Shown: positions 1 through 6,932, numbered from the stretch's first letter. The stretch: DNA of 8,874 bases from an uncultured Bacteroidota bacterium (GCA_946480675.1 CAMLKS010000073.1:1-8874), one strand, 5' to 3'. Notes: generated by a model not told the origin, from the sequence alone. Translations and numbers: made by a program.

Positions 1-17
1 GCAGGGTTAAACTTCAT

Positions 18-46
18 AAAAAAGAGCGCTTCATAAGCGCTCTTTT
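18..46 (-). terminator. Rho-independent terminator after the 150-residue protein gene
   Basis: An 8-base-pair perfect stem (GAGCGCTT at 24-31, AAGCGCTC at 35-42) encloses a 3-base loop. A run of A on the left and TTTT on the right extend the stem. Read on the minus strand the hairpin is followed by a T tract, as expected for intrinsic termination. It starts only 2 bases past the stop codon of the gene ending at 49. Because both sides have A/T runs, it could also stop plus-strand transcripts coming towards this gene. Confidence 0.88.
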
Positions 47-48
47 CA

Positions 49-501
49 TTATCCTTTAGGTGTTAATTGTATGGTTACGCCGGGTGTAAGGCCGATACAC
101 AAATCGATAGTGCTGAAGTGGAATGAACCAAGTTTCAGCTTGTCCTGATATTCATCGGTTGTTACCAGCATTTTGGTGATAGTGCCCAACATGGGCTTGT
201 CTTTATGCAGTTCTAACAGTTCTCTTCTGCGCTCAGGCGACACATCATCGCCCTTTATAAAATGAAAAGTAACATCAGGAGGCAAGCCCATGGTTATAGA
301 TATGCCTGTGGTCTTAAAGCCCATTTCTTCCAATATGGGAGATAGGGATATGAGTTCATTTGTAAAAGTTGTGGCTTTCTCCTTTGCTGCATCTGTCATA
401 CCTGTAAACTTCTCTGAGAGACTTTCCAGGCTGAAGCTATCCAGTACACTGCTTTTGGCATCCGATACTTTTTCGGTCACTTTGTTGAATATGTCTTTCA
501 T
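49..501 (-). CDS. Conserved-looking protein of unknown function with an internal repeat
   Basis: I do not recognise a named family for this 150-residue protein. Residues 1-50 are rich in Lys, Ser, Asp and Thr and look like a charged amphipathic helix. No signal peptide or membrane segment is visible. The rest looks beta-rich and holds two related segments: residues 67-81 (I-x-I-x-x-GLPPDVT-x-x-F) and 132-146 (I-x-L-x-x-GLTPGVT-x-x-L), exactly 65 residues apart. Between them is a charged stretch (about 85-102, with RRRE) that looks helical. The gene sits directly after the sucC terminator and ends at its own strong terminator, so it is probably a single-gene transcript or is fed by read-through from sucC. 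The ATG at 501 is the first in the frame and gives a sensible N-terminus. The reading frame is secure; the function is unknown. Confidence 0.85.
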   Translation of the reverse strand: MKDIFNKVTEKVSDAKSSVLDSFSLESLSEKFTGMTDAAKEKATTFTNELISLSPILEEMGFKTTGISITMGLPPDVTFHFIKGDDVSPERRRELLELHKDKPMLGTITKMLVTTDEYQDKLKLGSFHFSTIDLCIGLTPGVTIQLTPKG

Positions 502-525
502 ATCCCGTGTTTTAAGGTTGTGCTA

Positions 526-533
526 CAAAAATA
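526..533 (-). promoter_or_regulatory. Possible -7 promoter element for the 150-residue protein gene
   Basis: On the minus strand the sequence TATTTTTG matches the Bacteroidota sigma -7 consensus TAnnTTTG exactly and lies about 25 bases upstream of the start codon at 501. No TTG or TTTG is present at the right distance upstream (about 19-21 bases), where the sequence is the sucC terminator stem. The element overlaps the T tract of that terminator, so the match may be fortuitous. Confidence 0.3.
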
Positions 534-558
534 AAGCTATCCCGTAAGAGATAGCTTT
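527..558 (-). terminator. Rho-independent terminator of sucC
   Basis: A 9-base-pair perfect stem (AAAGCTATC at 533-541 and GATAGCTTT at 550-558) has an 8-base loop. On the minus strand it is followed by ATTTTTG. It lies 24 bases past the sucC stop codon. The next gene starts about 31 bases beyond the stem, so the terminator also occupies that gene's upstream region. Confidence 0.87.
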
Positions 559-582
559 ACCTATGATTGTTTTTCTTTTGTA

Positions 583-1800
583 TTAGTTGTTGATAGCTTT
601 CTGTACCAGGTCTGCAGCCTCGCTCAGCAAGATAGCAGATTGTACTTTCAGGCCACTATTTTCTATCAGTTCTTTCGCTATTTCGGCGTTGGTACCTTGC
701 AGGCGAACGATGATAGGAATGTTGATATTACCCATATTGTTGTAAGCCTCGATAACACCCGCAGCAACCCTGTCGCAACGAACGATACCACCAAAGATAT
801 TGATAAGGATAGCCTTAACGTTAGGATCTTTCATGATGATACGGAAACCGGCTTCTACTGTTTGTGCGTTTGCAGTACCTCCTACGTCCAGGAAGTTTGC
901 AGGCTCACCACCCGCCAGTTTGATCATATCCATGGTAGCCATGGCCAGGCCAGCGCCATTCACCATGCAACCTACGTTACCGTCCAGTTTCACATAGTTC
1001 AGGTTGTGTTCTCCTGCCTCTACTTCAGTAGGATCCTCTTCGCTCTTATCGCGCATATCTGCCAGGTCAGGATGGCGCATCAGTGCGTTATCATCCAGGT
1101 TCATTTTGCAGTCTACAGCGTATATTTTATCATCAGCAGATTTGAACAGCGGGTTGATCTCCAGCATAGCGCAATCCAGACCAACGTATGCATTGTAAAG
1201 GTTGGTAACAAATTTCACCATGTTTTTGAAAGCATCGCCGCTCAGGCCAAAGTTGAAGGCTATTTTACGAGCCTGGAAAGCCTGCAGGGGCATGTTTGGT
1301 GCTACCCACTCTTTGAATATTTTTTCAGGAGTGTGGTGTGCTACTTCTTCAATGTCCATACCGCCTTCTGTGCTGTACATGATTACGTTTTGCTTCTTTG
1401 TACGGTCCAGCAGTATAGAGAGGTAAAATTCTTTACGCTCGCTGGGGCCATCGTAATACATGTCCTGCGCTATCAGTATTTTATTTACTTTTTTACCTGC
1501 AGCGCCTGTTTGTATCGTTACCAAGGTATTGCCCAGTATGTTCTTAGCTACTGTTTCTACATCTTCGGCACTCTTTATCACCTTTACACCGTTTTGCTCA
1601 GGTACTTCTTTCATAGTACCCTTACCGCGGCCACCGGCGTGTATCTGAGCCTTTACTACGGCAAATTTGGTACCCGATTCTGTAGATATTTGCTTGTATG
1701 CTTTTACGGCATCATCCACATTTGATACAGCTATACCACTTTGCGTAGGTACATTATAGCGCTTTAATAATTCTTTGGCTTGATATTCATGCAAGTTCAT
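583..1800 (-). CDS. sucC: Succinyl-CoA ligase (ADP- or GDP-forming), beta subunit
   Basis: This is the beta subunit of succinate-CoA ligase. With the alpha subunit SucD, which is not in this window, it interconverts succinyl-CoA and succinate with substrate-level phosphorylation in the TCA cycle, in the cytoplasm. The N-terminus MNLHEYQAKELL is typical of the family. The ATP-grasp nucleotide-binding part includes AQIHAGGRGKG (51-61). The metal-binding residues lie in LEINP (213-217, Asn216) and at Asp230 in the VDCKMNLDDNA stretch. The C-terminal CoA-ligase-like domain has NGAGLAMATMD (281-291), DVGGTA (305-310), INIFGGIVRCD (333-343) and RLQGTN (366-371). Length (405) is close to the usual 385-410 and the protein appears intact. 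A candidate promoter lies 28 bases upstream and a terminator follows, so the gene is probably transcribed alone, apart from sucD. Nucleotide preference (ATP or GTP) cannot be told from what I see. Confidence 0.98.
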   Translation of the reverse strand: MNLHEYQAKELLKRYNVPTQSGIAVSNVDDAVKAYKQISTESGTKFAVVKAQIHAGGRGKGTMKEVPEQNGVKVIKSAEDVETVAKNILGNTLVTIQTGAAGKKVNKILIAQDMYYDGPSERKEFYLSILLDRTKKQNVIMYSTEGGMDIEEVAHHTPEKIFKEWVAPNMPLQAFQARKIAFNFGLSGDAFKNMVKFVTNLYNAYVGLDCAMLEINPLFKSADDKIYAVDCKMNLDDNALMRHPDLADMRDKSEEDPTEVEAGEHNLNYVKLDGNVGCMVNGAGLAMATMDMIKLAGGEPANFLDVGGTANAQTVEAGFRIIMKDPNVKAILINIFGGIVRCDRVAAGVIEAYNNMGNINIPIIVRLQGTNAEIAKELIENSGLKVQSAILLSEAADLVQKAINN

Positions 1801-1827
1801 GACTGCGAAAGTTTTAAAATACGGGGG

Positions 1828-1858
1828 CGAAGATAGCTTTTATTGCCCAATTACTCAA
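1828..1858 (-). promoter_or_regulatory. Candidate promoter of sucC
   Basis: On the minus strand TTG (1858-1856) is followed after 20 bases by TATCTTCG (1835-1828), one mismatch from the Bacteroidota TAnnTTTG element. The spacing suits this class of promoter. It would give a leader of roughly 20-30 bases before the sucC start. The 111-base gap between the DUF72 gene and sucC leaves room for an independent promoter. No other evidence supports it. Confidence 0.35.
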
Positions 1859-1911
1859 TGGGGAATTATTTCATCCCAAATAAAAATGCACGTATTGTTT
1901 GATTTTTATAT

Positions 1912-2817
1912 TTAATTAAACAGCCCGCCTTCATACAGCATTTTAGGTGGCTCCAGCTCGGTGCCAATATGCTTGTTCATCTGTTCTATTAAATATTTAA
2001 TTAATTCGGGCGAATGCAGCTCTTCGTGCTGGTGCATAAAGAAATGGCAGGTTTCCAGCCCTTCTTTCATCCATTTTTTAATGCGTTGCACCCAGTCGTC
2101 TATACGTTCATAATCAGTACGGTGCAGCGAGTTACCTACAAAACGGATGAAGCATTCCGGCGTGCTCAGGTGCATGTGCACGCAATCGCGGCGGCCGGCA
2201 GCATCGGTTATGATGGTGCCTCGCTTTTGCTTGAGCAGGAATTCATACAGTTCTATATCGTATCCCTCGCCGCTGGTGTACCAGTCTTCATGGCGCAGCT
2301 CCAGGAACATGTCTACATCTTTCGGGAAATGGCCGATGAAGTCTTCGATAGCCTCGCGCTGTTTCAAGCCCATACCCGGGTGTGGCATTAGGAAGATGGG
2401 GCCGAGGTTATTTTTGAACTCCATGATAGATTGCAGGAAGGCATCTACTTCCGGCCCGGTATTTTTCAATCGCTTGAGGTGGGTTACTACCTGCGGAAAC
2501 TTAGGATAGAACTTAAAGCCCTTTGGCACTTTGCTTTTCCATTTCAGTACATCGGCAGGGGCGGGCGACTTATAAAACGTAGCGTTGAACTCAATAGCGT
2601 TGAACAGCTTTGCATAATATTCCAGGAAATCTTTTTCTTTGGTGCCAACAGGGTATAGTTTACCTATCCAGTCTTTACGGCCCCATTTAGCGCAGCCAAT
2701 AAAGAATTTTGTTTTGCCTTTGCCCTTCTTCAACACCTCGGTTGTCACCTTTGGGTCGGGCGGCAGGGTAAAGTCTATATTGTCCAGTTCGTTTTCAGGT
2801 ACTTTGCCAAATTCCAT
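1912..2817 (-). CDS. DUF72 (YecE-like) TIM-barrel protein
   Basis: The 301-residue protein belongs to the DUF72/YecE family, which has a TIM-barrel-like fold and no firmly known reaction. Family hallmarks are FFIGCAKWGRKDWIGKLYP (38-56), the EFNATFY strand (76-82), KFYPKFP (102-108), LELRHEDWY (172-180) and IRFVGN (224-229). About 35 residues precede the first conserved block, forming a charged N-terminal extension. Near the end, where many family members have an FNN-type motif after a beta strand, this one has FFMHQHEELHSPEL (259-272). The domain is complete, with no signal peptide, so it is presumably cytoplasmic. It starts 35 bases after the DUF2007 gene and is likely in the same transcript. 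The family is sure; the enzymatic role is not known. Confidence 0.93.
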   Translation of the reverse strand: MEFGKVPENELDNIDFTLPPDPKVTTEVLKKGKGKTKFFIGCAKWGRKDWIGKLYPVGTKEKDFLEYYAKLFNAIEFNATFYKSPAPADVLKWKSKVPKGFKFYPKFPQVVTHLKRLKNTGPEVDAFLQSIMEFKNNLGPIFLMPHPGMGLKQREAIEDFIGHFPKDVDMFLELRHEDWYTSGEGYDIELYEFLLKQKRGTIITDAAGRRDCVHMHLSTPECFIRFVGNSLHRTDYERIDDWVQRIKKWMKEGLETCHFFMHQHEELHSPELIKYLIEQMNKHIGTELEPPKMLYEGGLFN

Positions 2818-2852
2818 GCTATGAAGTTACTGAAACGGCAGCTGTTTAAAAA

Positions 2853-3197
2853 TTACTTTGGCCTGTAAACATAAGCCCACGCCAGCACGGCACCGGCTGC
2901 TAATAAAAACTTCAGAAAACGTATAAGTATATGCGCCTCCTTCTTTTCCGGAACAGGTGGCGTATCAAATACTGTGCGGTAGCCGGTGTACCTAAGTAGC
3001 GCTACCGCCATGGGTACATCTTCATCCTTCACCTGCAGCTTTACACCACCAATAGCATTGGTGAGCATCGGGGTGGTTTGCACGCTGTGTTCATCCTGTA
3101 TAAAGGCAGGTATACCATCAGCCTCCAGCCGGCCCTTCACCAGGTTGGCCTGAAAGGCCATTGCAAAAACAGCTATGGTAATGAGTTGTGTTTTCAT
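2853..3197 (-). CDS. DUF2007 family protein with C-terminal membrane anchor
   Basis: The 114-residue protein matches the DUF2007 family (small ferredoxin-like domain, sometimes called putative prokaryotic signal-transducing protein). The pattern seen is a beta strand, then FQANLVKGRLEADGIPAFIQDE (15-36), then LTNAIGGVKLQVKDEDVPMAVALL (45-68), a form common in Bacteroidota members. After a proline-rich linker (79-84), residues about 90-110 are hydrophobic and would form one transmembrane helix, ending in a short YRPK tail. The soluble domain would then be cytoplasmic if the N-terminus stays inside, but the topology is inferred. An in-frame stop lies five codons before the ATG at 3197, so that start is the only good one. 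Residues 5-15 are also hydrophobic but fit the first strand of the domain better than a signal peptide. Function is unknown. Confidence 0.85.
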   Translation of the reverse strand: MKTQLITIAVFAMAFQANLVKGRLEADGIPAFIQDEHSVQTTPMLTNAIGGVKLQVKDEDVPMAVALLRYTGYRTVFDTPPVPEKKEAHILIRFLKFLLAAGAVLAWAYVYRPK

Positions 3198-3275
3198 CGT
3201 TACTGCAAGTTATGGGGTGGGGCAATTGTTGCAATATCGTTATGTGCAATGCAGGTATAATGAAAAATGCAGCTG

Positions 3276-3617
3276 CTACTTTTTCTTCTTGCTGGCTTTC
3301 GCTTTGGGGTTATAGTCCAGGCATAGCTGTATCCAGTAGTCCAGCTCGCTTTTCTTTTTTATGTTTTCCGTATCTACATACAGGTATCCCTTCATCGGTT
3401 TGCCTTTCATATCCATGGGGCGGGTGCCGGGGCGCTCCATCAATTCATCATACCTCTCAGGATCTACACGGCACATGATGCCATCTGCATTTACACAGAT
3501 GCACATCTTACCATTCACCATAAAGCACATACCGCTAAACATGGTTTTCTCTTCCAGGTCTTCTATGTGCATCAAAGCTTCGCGTATGCGGTTGGCGAGT
3601 GTTTCGGAGTATGGCAT
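3276..3617 (-). CDS. TfoX N-terminal-domain protein
   Basis: The 113-residue protein matches the TfoX/Sxy N-terminal domain: a leading helix (LANRIREAL, 7-15), then KTMFSGMCFMVNGKMCICVN (24-43), a second strand pair around GIMCRVDPERYDEL (46-59), and the RPMDMKGKPMKGYLYVD block (66-82). In gamma-proteobacteria full TfoX has a second C-terminal domain and controls competence. That domain is absent here, so this is a stand-alone version whose role is not established and should not be called a competence regulator. The C-terminus is a Lys-rich tail (ASKKKK), which could contact nucleic acid. The gene starts 20 bases after the AT-rich orphan gene and is followed after 77 bases by the DUF2007 gene. 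Confidence 0.92.
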   Translation of the reverse strand: MPYSETLANRIREALMHIEDLEEKTMFSGMCFMVNGKMCICVNADGIMCRVDPERYDELMERPGTRPMDMKGKPMKGYLYVDTENIKKKSELDYWIQLCLDYNPKAKASKKKK

Positions 3618-3637
3618 GATGTTTTATGATAAACAAA

Positions 3638-4249
3638 TTAAAGAACTAAATTTTCCCTCATTATTATTTTTGTTCCGATAATGCGTTGTGCCATTATTTG
3701 CAGTAGTTTTTGCCCATCTATAAATGAATGGTACGCTTCACAGGATTGAAAGTTAAATACTGTTTGGGTATTGTTTTTATTATTGTAAACCTCAATGTGA
3801 TCGACAAATAATTTAGAAAGTGCTAAAAGCTGCATTTCTGTAATTGAAGTGATTTGCCTTTTCTCTTTACCTGATTTAAAACCACCGACTATCAAATTTG
3901 TCTCTATGTTAGTCCCGTTGTCAAAGATAAATCGCACAACATCCCCTTTTAGTAATGTGGCTGTTTTAGAAGTTGATTTATAATCAACAAAATCATGAAA
4001 AGAAATTAAAGGCTTATTGGAAATACTAATGTTGTAGCTACTTGAACTGGATTCTGAGTAAAATGTCAGAGCTAGGTATTCATTCTGAGCAGCAAATAAC
4101 TTTATATGTTCAGTGCCAATTGAGCCCGAAAGCATAATGATTTTGCCGCGGCTTTTTCTACTAGTTATTATTTCTGATAGATTATTTGTTGATTCGAAAA
4201 TACCTGCTTCAGTTTTAGTAATGTCTGGTGAGTTATTTATAGTCGCCAT
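3638..4249 (-). CDS. AT-rich orphan protein, function unknown
   Basis: I do not recognise this 203-residue protein. It has no signal peptide or membrane segment. It looks beta-rich in its first two thirds, with a Ser-run (66-71) and the stretch LLKGDVVRFIFDNGTNIETNLI (99-120). Then comes a predicted helix (ITSITEMQLLALSKLFVDHIEVYNN, 133-157) and a last beta/helix part ending near IIGTKIIMRE (190-199). Base composition is about 33% GC over 3661-4260 (196 G+C in 600 bases by hand), while sampled lines of pgk and the DUF72 gene are 55-57%. This points to recent acquisition or weak selection. It sits between the VF530 and TfoX genes and ends 20 bases before the TfoX start. A long open frame on the strand shared with its neighbours supports it being real, but expression is unproven. 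Confidence 0.75.
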   Translation of the reverse strand: MATINNSPDITKTEAGIFESTNNLSEIITSRKSRGKIIMLSGSIGTEHIKLFAAQNEYLALTFYSESSSSSYNISISNKPLISFHDFVDYKSTSKTATLLKGDVVRFIFDNGTNIETNLIVGGFKSGKEKRQITSITEMQLLALSKLFVDHIEVYNNKNNTQTVFNFQSCEAYHSFIDGQKLLQIMAQRIIGTKIIMRENLVL

Positions 4250-4287
4250 ATTTAATGAAGGGGTTATAATGACAAGTTAGAAAAATA

Positions 4288-4301
4288 ATTAAGTACTTAA
4301 T
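4288..4301. promoter_or_regulatory. Perfect 14-base palindrome upstream of the AT-rich orphan
   Basis: ATTAAGTACTTAAT is a perfect inverted repeat centred about 45 bases upstream of the orphan's start codon, where an operator or promoter would sit. It lies in the 98-base gap after the VF530 gene. Next to it on the minus strand are TTGC on one side and TATTTTTC on the other; the latter is one base off TAnnTTTG, but the TTG-to-TA spacing (15) is short for a standard promoter. The sequence is AT-rich, so chance palindromes are likelier than usual. Confidence 0.35.
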
Positions 4302-4347
4302 GCAATGTCACCATTCAGCGGGCTCTAAGAAAATATAATAATACACC

Positions 4348-4572
4348 TCACTCCCTCATCAACAACTCAACATAAAGATCTTCCACTTTCTTTCTTGCCC
4401 ACGGTGTTTTGCGCAGAAATTTAAGGCTCGATTTGATGCCCGGCTCATTCAGGAAGCAATTGATGGGTATATACTCGCCCAATCGCTCCCAACCATAATG
4501 TGCTGCCAAATCGGTTACAATTACCTCGAGTGTTTTACCATGCAATGGATTGTTAGGTTGCTGTTCAGCCAT
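4348..4572 (-). CDS. VF530-family (DUF2132) small DNA-binding protein
   Basis: This 74-residue protein closely fits the VF530 family, named for a Vibrio fischeri protein whose structure suggested double-stranded DNA binding. The hallmarks are [10 protein letters not shown] (7-16), HYGWERLG (25-32) and the very conserved stretch [18 protein letters not shown] (37-54) followed by [13 protein letters not shown] (55-67). The basic residues in the last block are the likely nucleic-acid contact. It is cytoplasmic, full length for the family, and has no extra domains. The start lies 18 bases past the pgk terminator stem, so expression depends on read-through or on a promoter overlapping the end of pgk. 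The biological role in any organism is unclear. Confidence 0.95.
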   Translation of the reverse strand: MAEQQPNNPLHGKTLEVIVTDLAAHYGWERLGEYIPINCFLNEPGIKSSLKFLRKTPWARKKVEDLYVELLMRE

Positions 4573-4583
4573 ATAGTAAAGTT

Positions 4584-4617
4584 AAAAAGAAAACAGCCTT
4601 CATATGGAAGGCTGTTT
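4584..4617 (-). terminator. Rho-independent terminator of pgk
   Basis: An 11-base-pair perfect stem (AAACAGCCTTC at 4591-4601 with GAAGGCTGTTT at 4607-4617) encloses a 5-base loop. On the minus strand the stem runs into TTTTCTTTTT, an excellent T tract. It lies 22 bases past the pgk stop codon. The start codon of the next gene, at 4572, is 11 bases past the T tract, so the VF530 gene cannot have a full promoter after the terminator. Confidence 0.92.
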
Positions 4618-4639
4618 GTATAATAGTGTTCGTTATTAC

Positions 4640-5851
4640 TTACTTCTTTATCGCAGCGATACCCGGCAGTTCTTTACCTTCAAAGAACTCCAGCAGCGCA
4701 CCACCGCCTGTAGATACATAGCTTACTTTATCAGCATAGCCAAACTTGTTTACAGCTGCTACGCTATCGCCGCCACCTACCAGTGAGTAAGCACCGTTTG
4801 CCGTTGCTTCTGCTACCGCATCGGCTATGCATTTAGTACCATGTTGGAATTTTTCCATTTCAAACACGCCCATCGGGCCGTTCCACAGTATGGTCTTGCC
4901 CTCTTTCACCACTTTGCTGAAGGTTTCGCAAGCCAAATGCCCTATATCAAGGCCCATCCAGCCTTCCGGTATCTCTGTATTGATGGCAGAAGAGGTGTTG
5001 GCATCCGCAGCAAATTTATCGGCCAGTATGCTATCGCCCGGCAGGTGTATGCATACCCCTTTATCGCTGGCTTTCTTCATCAGTTCTTTAGCCGTGTCCA
5101 GCCTGTCGTCTTCGCACAGTGAATTGCCGATGTGGCCGCCCTGCGCTTTGAAGAAGGTATAAGCCATACCACCACCTATGATGATGTCGGTTGCTTTTTC
5201 CAGCAGGTTCTCAATGATCAGTATTTTATCAGAAACTTTTGCACCACCTATGATGGCTACAAATGGTTTTTGTGCATTGTTCAGTACCTGTTCTGCTGCG
5301 GCTACTTCCGCTTCCATCAGCAGGCCAAACATTTTCTTGCCTGCCTCAAAGTTGTTGGCAATGATAGCTGTAGATGCATGTGCGCGGTGTGCAGTACCAA
5401 AGGCATCGTTCACATATACATCACCGTATTTAGACAGCTTCTCTGCAAATGCAGGGTCGCCTTTTTCTTCTTCTTTATAGTAGCGCAGGTTTTCCAGCAG
5501 CAGTACCTGCCCCGCTTGCAGTGCGGCCGCTATGTTTTGCGCATCTTCGCCTATTGCATCGTCCGCAAATTGCACATCCGTGCCCAGCAGGGTAGCCAGG
5601 TGTTCGGCCACAGGCTTCAAGGTAAAATCGGCCAGTGTCAGGTGCGGCTTCTTTTCTATGTCTTTATGCGGACGGCCAAAGTGGCTCATCAGCACTACGC
5701 TGCCGCCATCTGCCAATATCTTCTTAATAGTAGGCAGTGCAGCTTTGATACGCGTATCATCGGTTATCTTGCCATCCTTTATAGGTACGTTAAAGTCTAC
5801 ACGCACCAGTGCTTTTTGTCCTTTGAAGTTATGATTGCTGAAAGTGCTCAT
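4640..5851 (-). CDS. pgk: Phosphoglycerate kinase
   Basis: The enzyme transfers phosphate between 1,3-bisphosphoglycerate and ADP, giving 3-phosphoglycerate and ATP, in cytoplasmic glycolysis and, in reverse, gluconeogenesis. Two Rossmann-like domains are visible. The substrate side has LVRVDFNVP (15-23), DDTRI with Arg34, MSHFGRP (55-61), LENLR (119-123) and [12 protein letters not shown] (149-160). The nucleotide side has GGAKVSDK (202-209, Lys205), GGGMA (226-230), [10 protein letters not shown] (322-331), GGGDSVAA (359-366) and [18 protein letters not shown] (380-397). Length (403) is normal and no key residue is missing. It lies 67 bases after gap, the common gap-pgk order. However, a strong terminator sits between them, so either gap transcripts read through at some rate or pgk has a promoter overlapping the gap end. 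A second terminator follows pgk. Confidence 0.99.
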   Translation of the reverse strand: MSTFSNHNFKGQKALVRVDFNVPIKDGKITDDTRIKAALPTIKKILADGGSVVLMSHFGRPHKDIEKKPHLTLADFTLKPVAEHLATLLGTDVQFADDAIGEDAQNIAAALQAGQVLLLENLRYYKEEEKGDPAFAEKLSKYGDVYVNDAFGTAHRAHASTAIIANNFEAGKKMFGLLMEAEVAAAEQVLNNAQKPFVAIIGGAKVSDKILIIENLLEKATDIIIGGGMAYTFFKAQGGHIGNSLCEDDRLDTAKELMKKASDKGVCIHLPGDSILADKFAADANTSSAINTEIPEGWMGLDIGHLACETFSKVVKEGKTILWNGPMGVFEMEKFQHGTKCIADAVAEATANGAYSLVGGGDSVAAVNKFGYADKVSYVSTGGGALLEFFEGKELPGIAAIKK

Positions 5852-5867
5852 GCTATAGTATGGTTTT

Positions 5868-5902
5868 AAAAAAGAAACGCCACCTTGCGAAGGTAGCGTT
5901 TC
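5868..5902 (-). terminator. Rho-independent terminator between gap and pgk
   Basis: A hairpin of 12 base pairs with a single internal mismatch (5874-5886 pairing with 5890-5902, loop GCG) is followed on the minus strand by TTTTTTAAAA. It begins 16 bases past the gap stop codon, and the pgk start is 22 bases past the stem. The palindrome TTTCATATGAAA (5899-5910) overlaps its 5' arm on the transcript by four bases, so a small competing hairpin is conceivable, though weak. Confidence 0.88.
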
Positions 5903-5918
5903 ATATGAAATGGTAAGA

Positions 5919-6932
5919 TTATTTAGATATCAGGCCTGCGAAATATTTCACAGTGCGAACCAGTTGAGAAACATAGCTCATTTCGTTATCGTACCAGCTT
6001 ACTGTTTTTACCAGTTGTTGGTCGCCTACGGTCATTACTTTCGTTTGTGTAGCATCAAACAGAGAACCGAATGATGTACCGATGATGTCGCTTGATACGA
6101 TCTCATCTTCATTGTAACCGAAGCTTTCGTTGGCAGCAGCTTTCATAGCAGCGTTGATCTCTTCAGCAGTTGTTTTCTTACCCAGTACAGTTACCAGTTC
6201 TGTCAGCGAACCTGTGATGGTTGGTACGCGTTGTGCACCACCGTCCAGTTTGCCTTTCAGCTCAGGCAGTACTAGGCCTATAGCCTTAGCAGCACCTGTA
6301 GAGTTAGGAACGATATTGGCAGCAGCAGCACGTGCACGGCGCAGGTCACCTTTAGAGTGCGGTGCATCCAGAGTGTTCTGGTCGTTGGTATAAGCGTGGA
6401 TAGTGCTCATGATACCTGTAACGATACCGAAGTTGTCGTTCAGGGCCTTAGCCATAGGCGCCAGGCAGTTGGTAGTGCAGGAAGCGCAGCTGATAACTGT
6501 TTCGCTACCATCCAGTATGTTGTGGTTCACGTTGTAAACTACAGTTTTCAGGTCGCCGGTAGCCGGTGCAGAGATAACTACACGCTTAGCGCCTGCAGTG
6601 ATGTGTGCCTGTGCTTTTTCAGCATCTGTAAAGAAGCCTGTGCACTCCAGTACCACGTCAACACCGTGCTGACCCCAAGGGATTTGTGCAGGATCTTTCT
6701 GAGCATATATTTTGATAGTGTTGCCATTTACAACGATAGCATCGTCGGTATGTTTTACTTCTACACCAAAACGGCCCTGTGCAGTATCGTACTTTAGCAG
6801 GTGCGCCAGTACCTCTGGTTTAGTCAGGTCGTTGATAGCAACTACCTCGATACCGTCCATGTTGTAGATCTGGCGGAAAGCCAGGCGGCCTATGCGACCA
6901 AAACCATTAATGGCAACTTTTACTTTACTCAT
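5919..6932 (-). CDS. gap: Glyceraldehyde-3-phosphate dehydrogenase, type I
   Basis: The enzyme oxidises glyceraldehyde 3-phosphate with phosphate and NAD+ to 1,3-bisphosphoglycerate, the substrate of the neighbouring pgk product, in the cytoplasm as a tetramer. The N-terminal Rossmann fold starts with [16 protein letters not shown] (5-20). Asp35 in AINDLT is where an acidic residue favours NAD over NADP. The catalytic core is SCASCTTN (148-155, nucleophile Cys152) with His179 in the [10 protein letters not shown] stretch (176-185). [20 protein letters not shown] (198-217) and GGAQRVPT (231-238) are the substrate-binding blocks, and WYDNE (313-317) is near the end. The length of 337 is normal for a classical GapA. 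The ATG at 6932 begins the fold directly, so the start is firm. A promoter with a perfect TAnnTTTG element lies 40 bases upstream. Confidence 0.99.
   Translation of the reverse strand: MSKVKVAINGFGRIGRLAFRQIYNMDGIEVVAINDLTKPEVLAHLLKYDTAQGRFGVEVKHTDDAIVVNGNTIKIYAQKDPAQIPWGQHGVDVVLECTGFFTDAEKAQAHITAGAKRVVISAPATGDLKTVVYNVNHNILDGSETVISCASCTTNCLAPMAKALNDNFGIVTGIMSTIHAYTNDQNTLDAPHSKGDLRRARAAAANIVPNSTGAAKAIGLVLPELKGKLDGGAQRVPTITGSLTELVTVLGKKTTAEEINAAMKAAANESFGYNEDEIVSSDIIGTSFGSLFDATQTKVMTVGDQQLVKTVSWYDNEMSYVSQLVRTVKYFAGLISK

Noticed and set aside
640..1725. A 361-codon open frame on the plus strand opposite sucC
   Set aside because: It lies wholly within the strongly conserved sucC gene, its translation is rich in Cys, His, Phe and Tyr in the way antisense frames are, and it has no recognisable domain.
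1861..1877. A GGGA...TCCC inverted repeat after the DUF72 gene as a terminator
   Set aside because: Only four base pairs form, with a nine-base AT-rich loop and no good T tract next to it.
3269..3276. The palindrome GCAGCTGC followed by ATTTTTC on the minus strand after the TfoX-N gene, as a terminator
   Set aside because: The palindrome has no loop and only four base pairs, too weak for intrinsic termination.
3276..3617. Calling the TfoX-like protein a competence regulator
   Set aside because: Only the N-terminal domain is present, and no competence genes or Sxy-type binding sites are nearby.
5132..5869. A 245-codon plus-strand open frame opposite pgk
   Set aside because: It is an antisense shadow of pgk with a Cys/Phe/Gln-rich translation and no family pattern; pgk is certain on the other strand.
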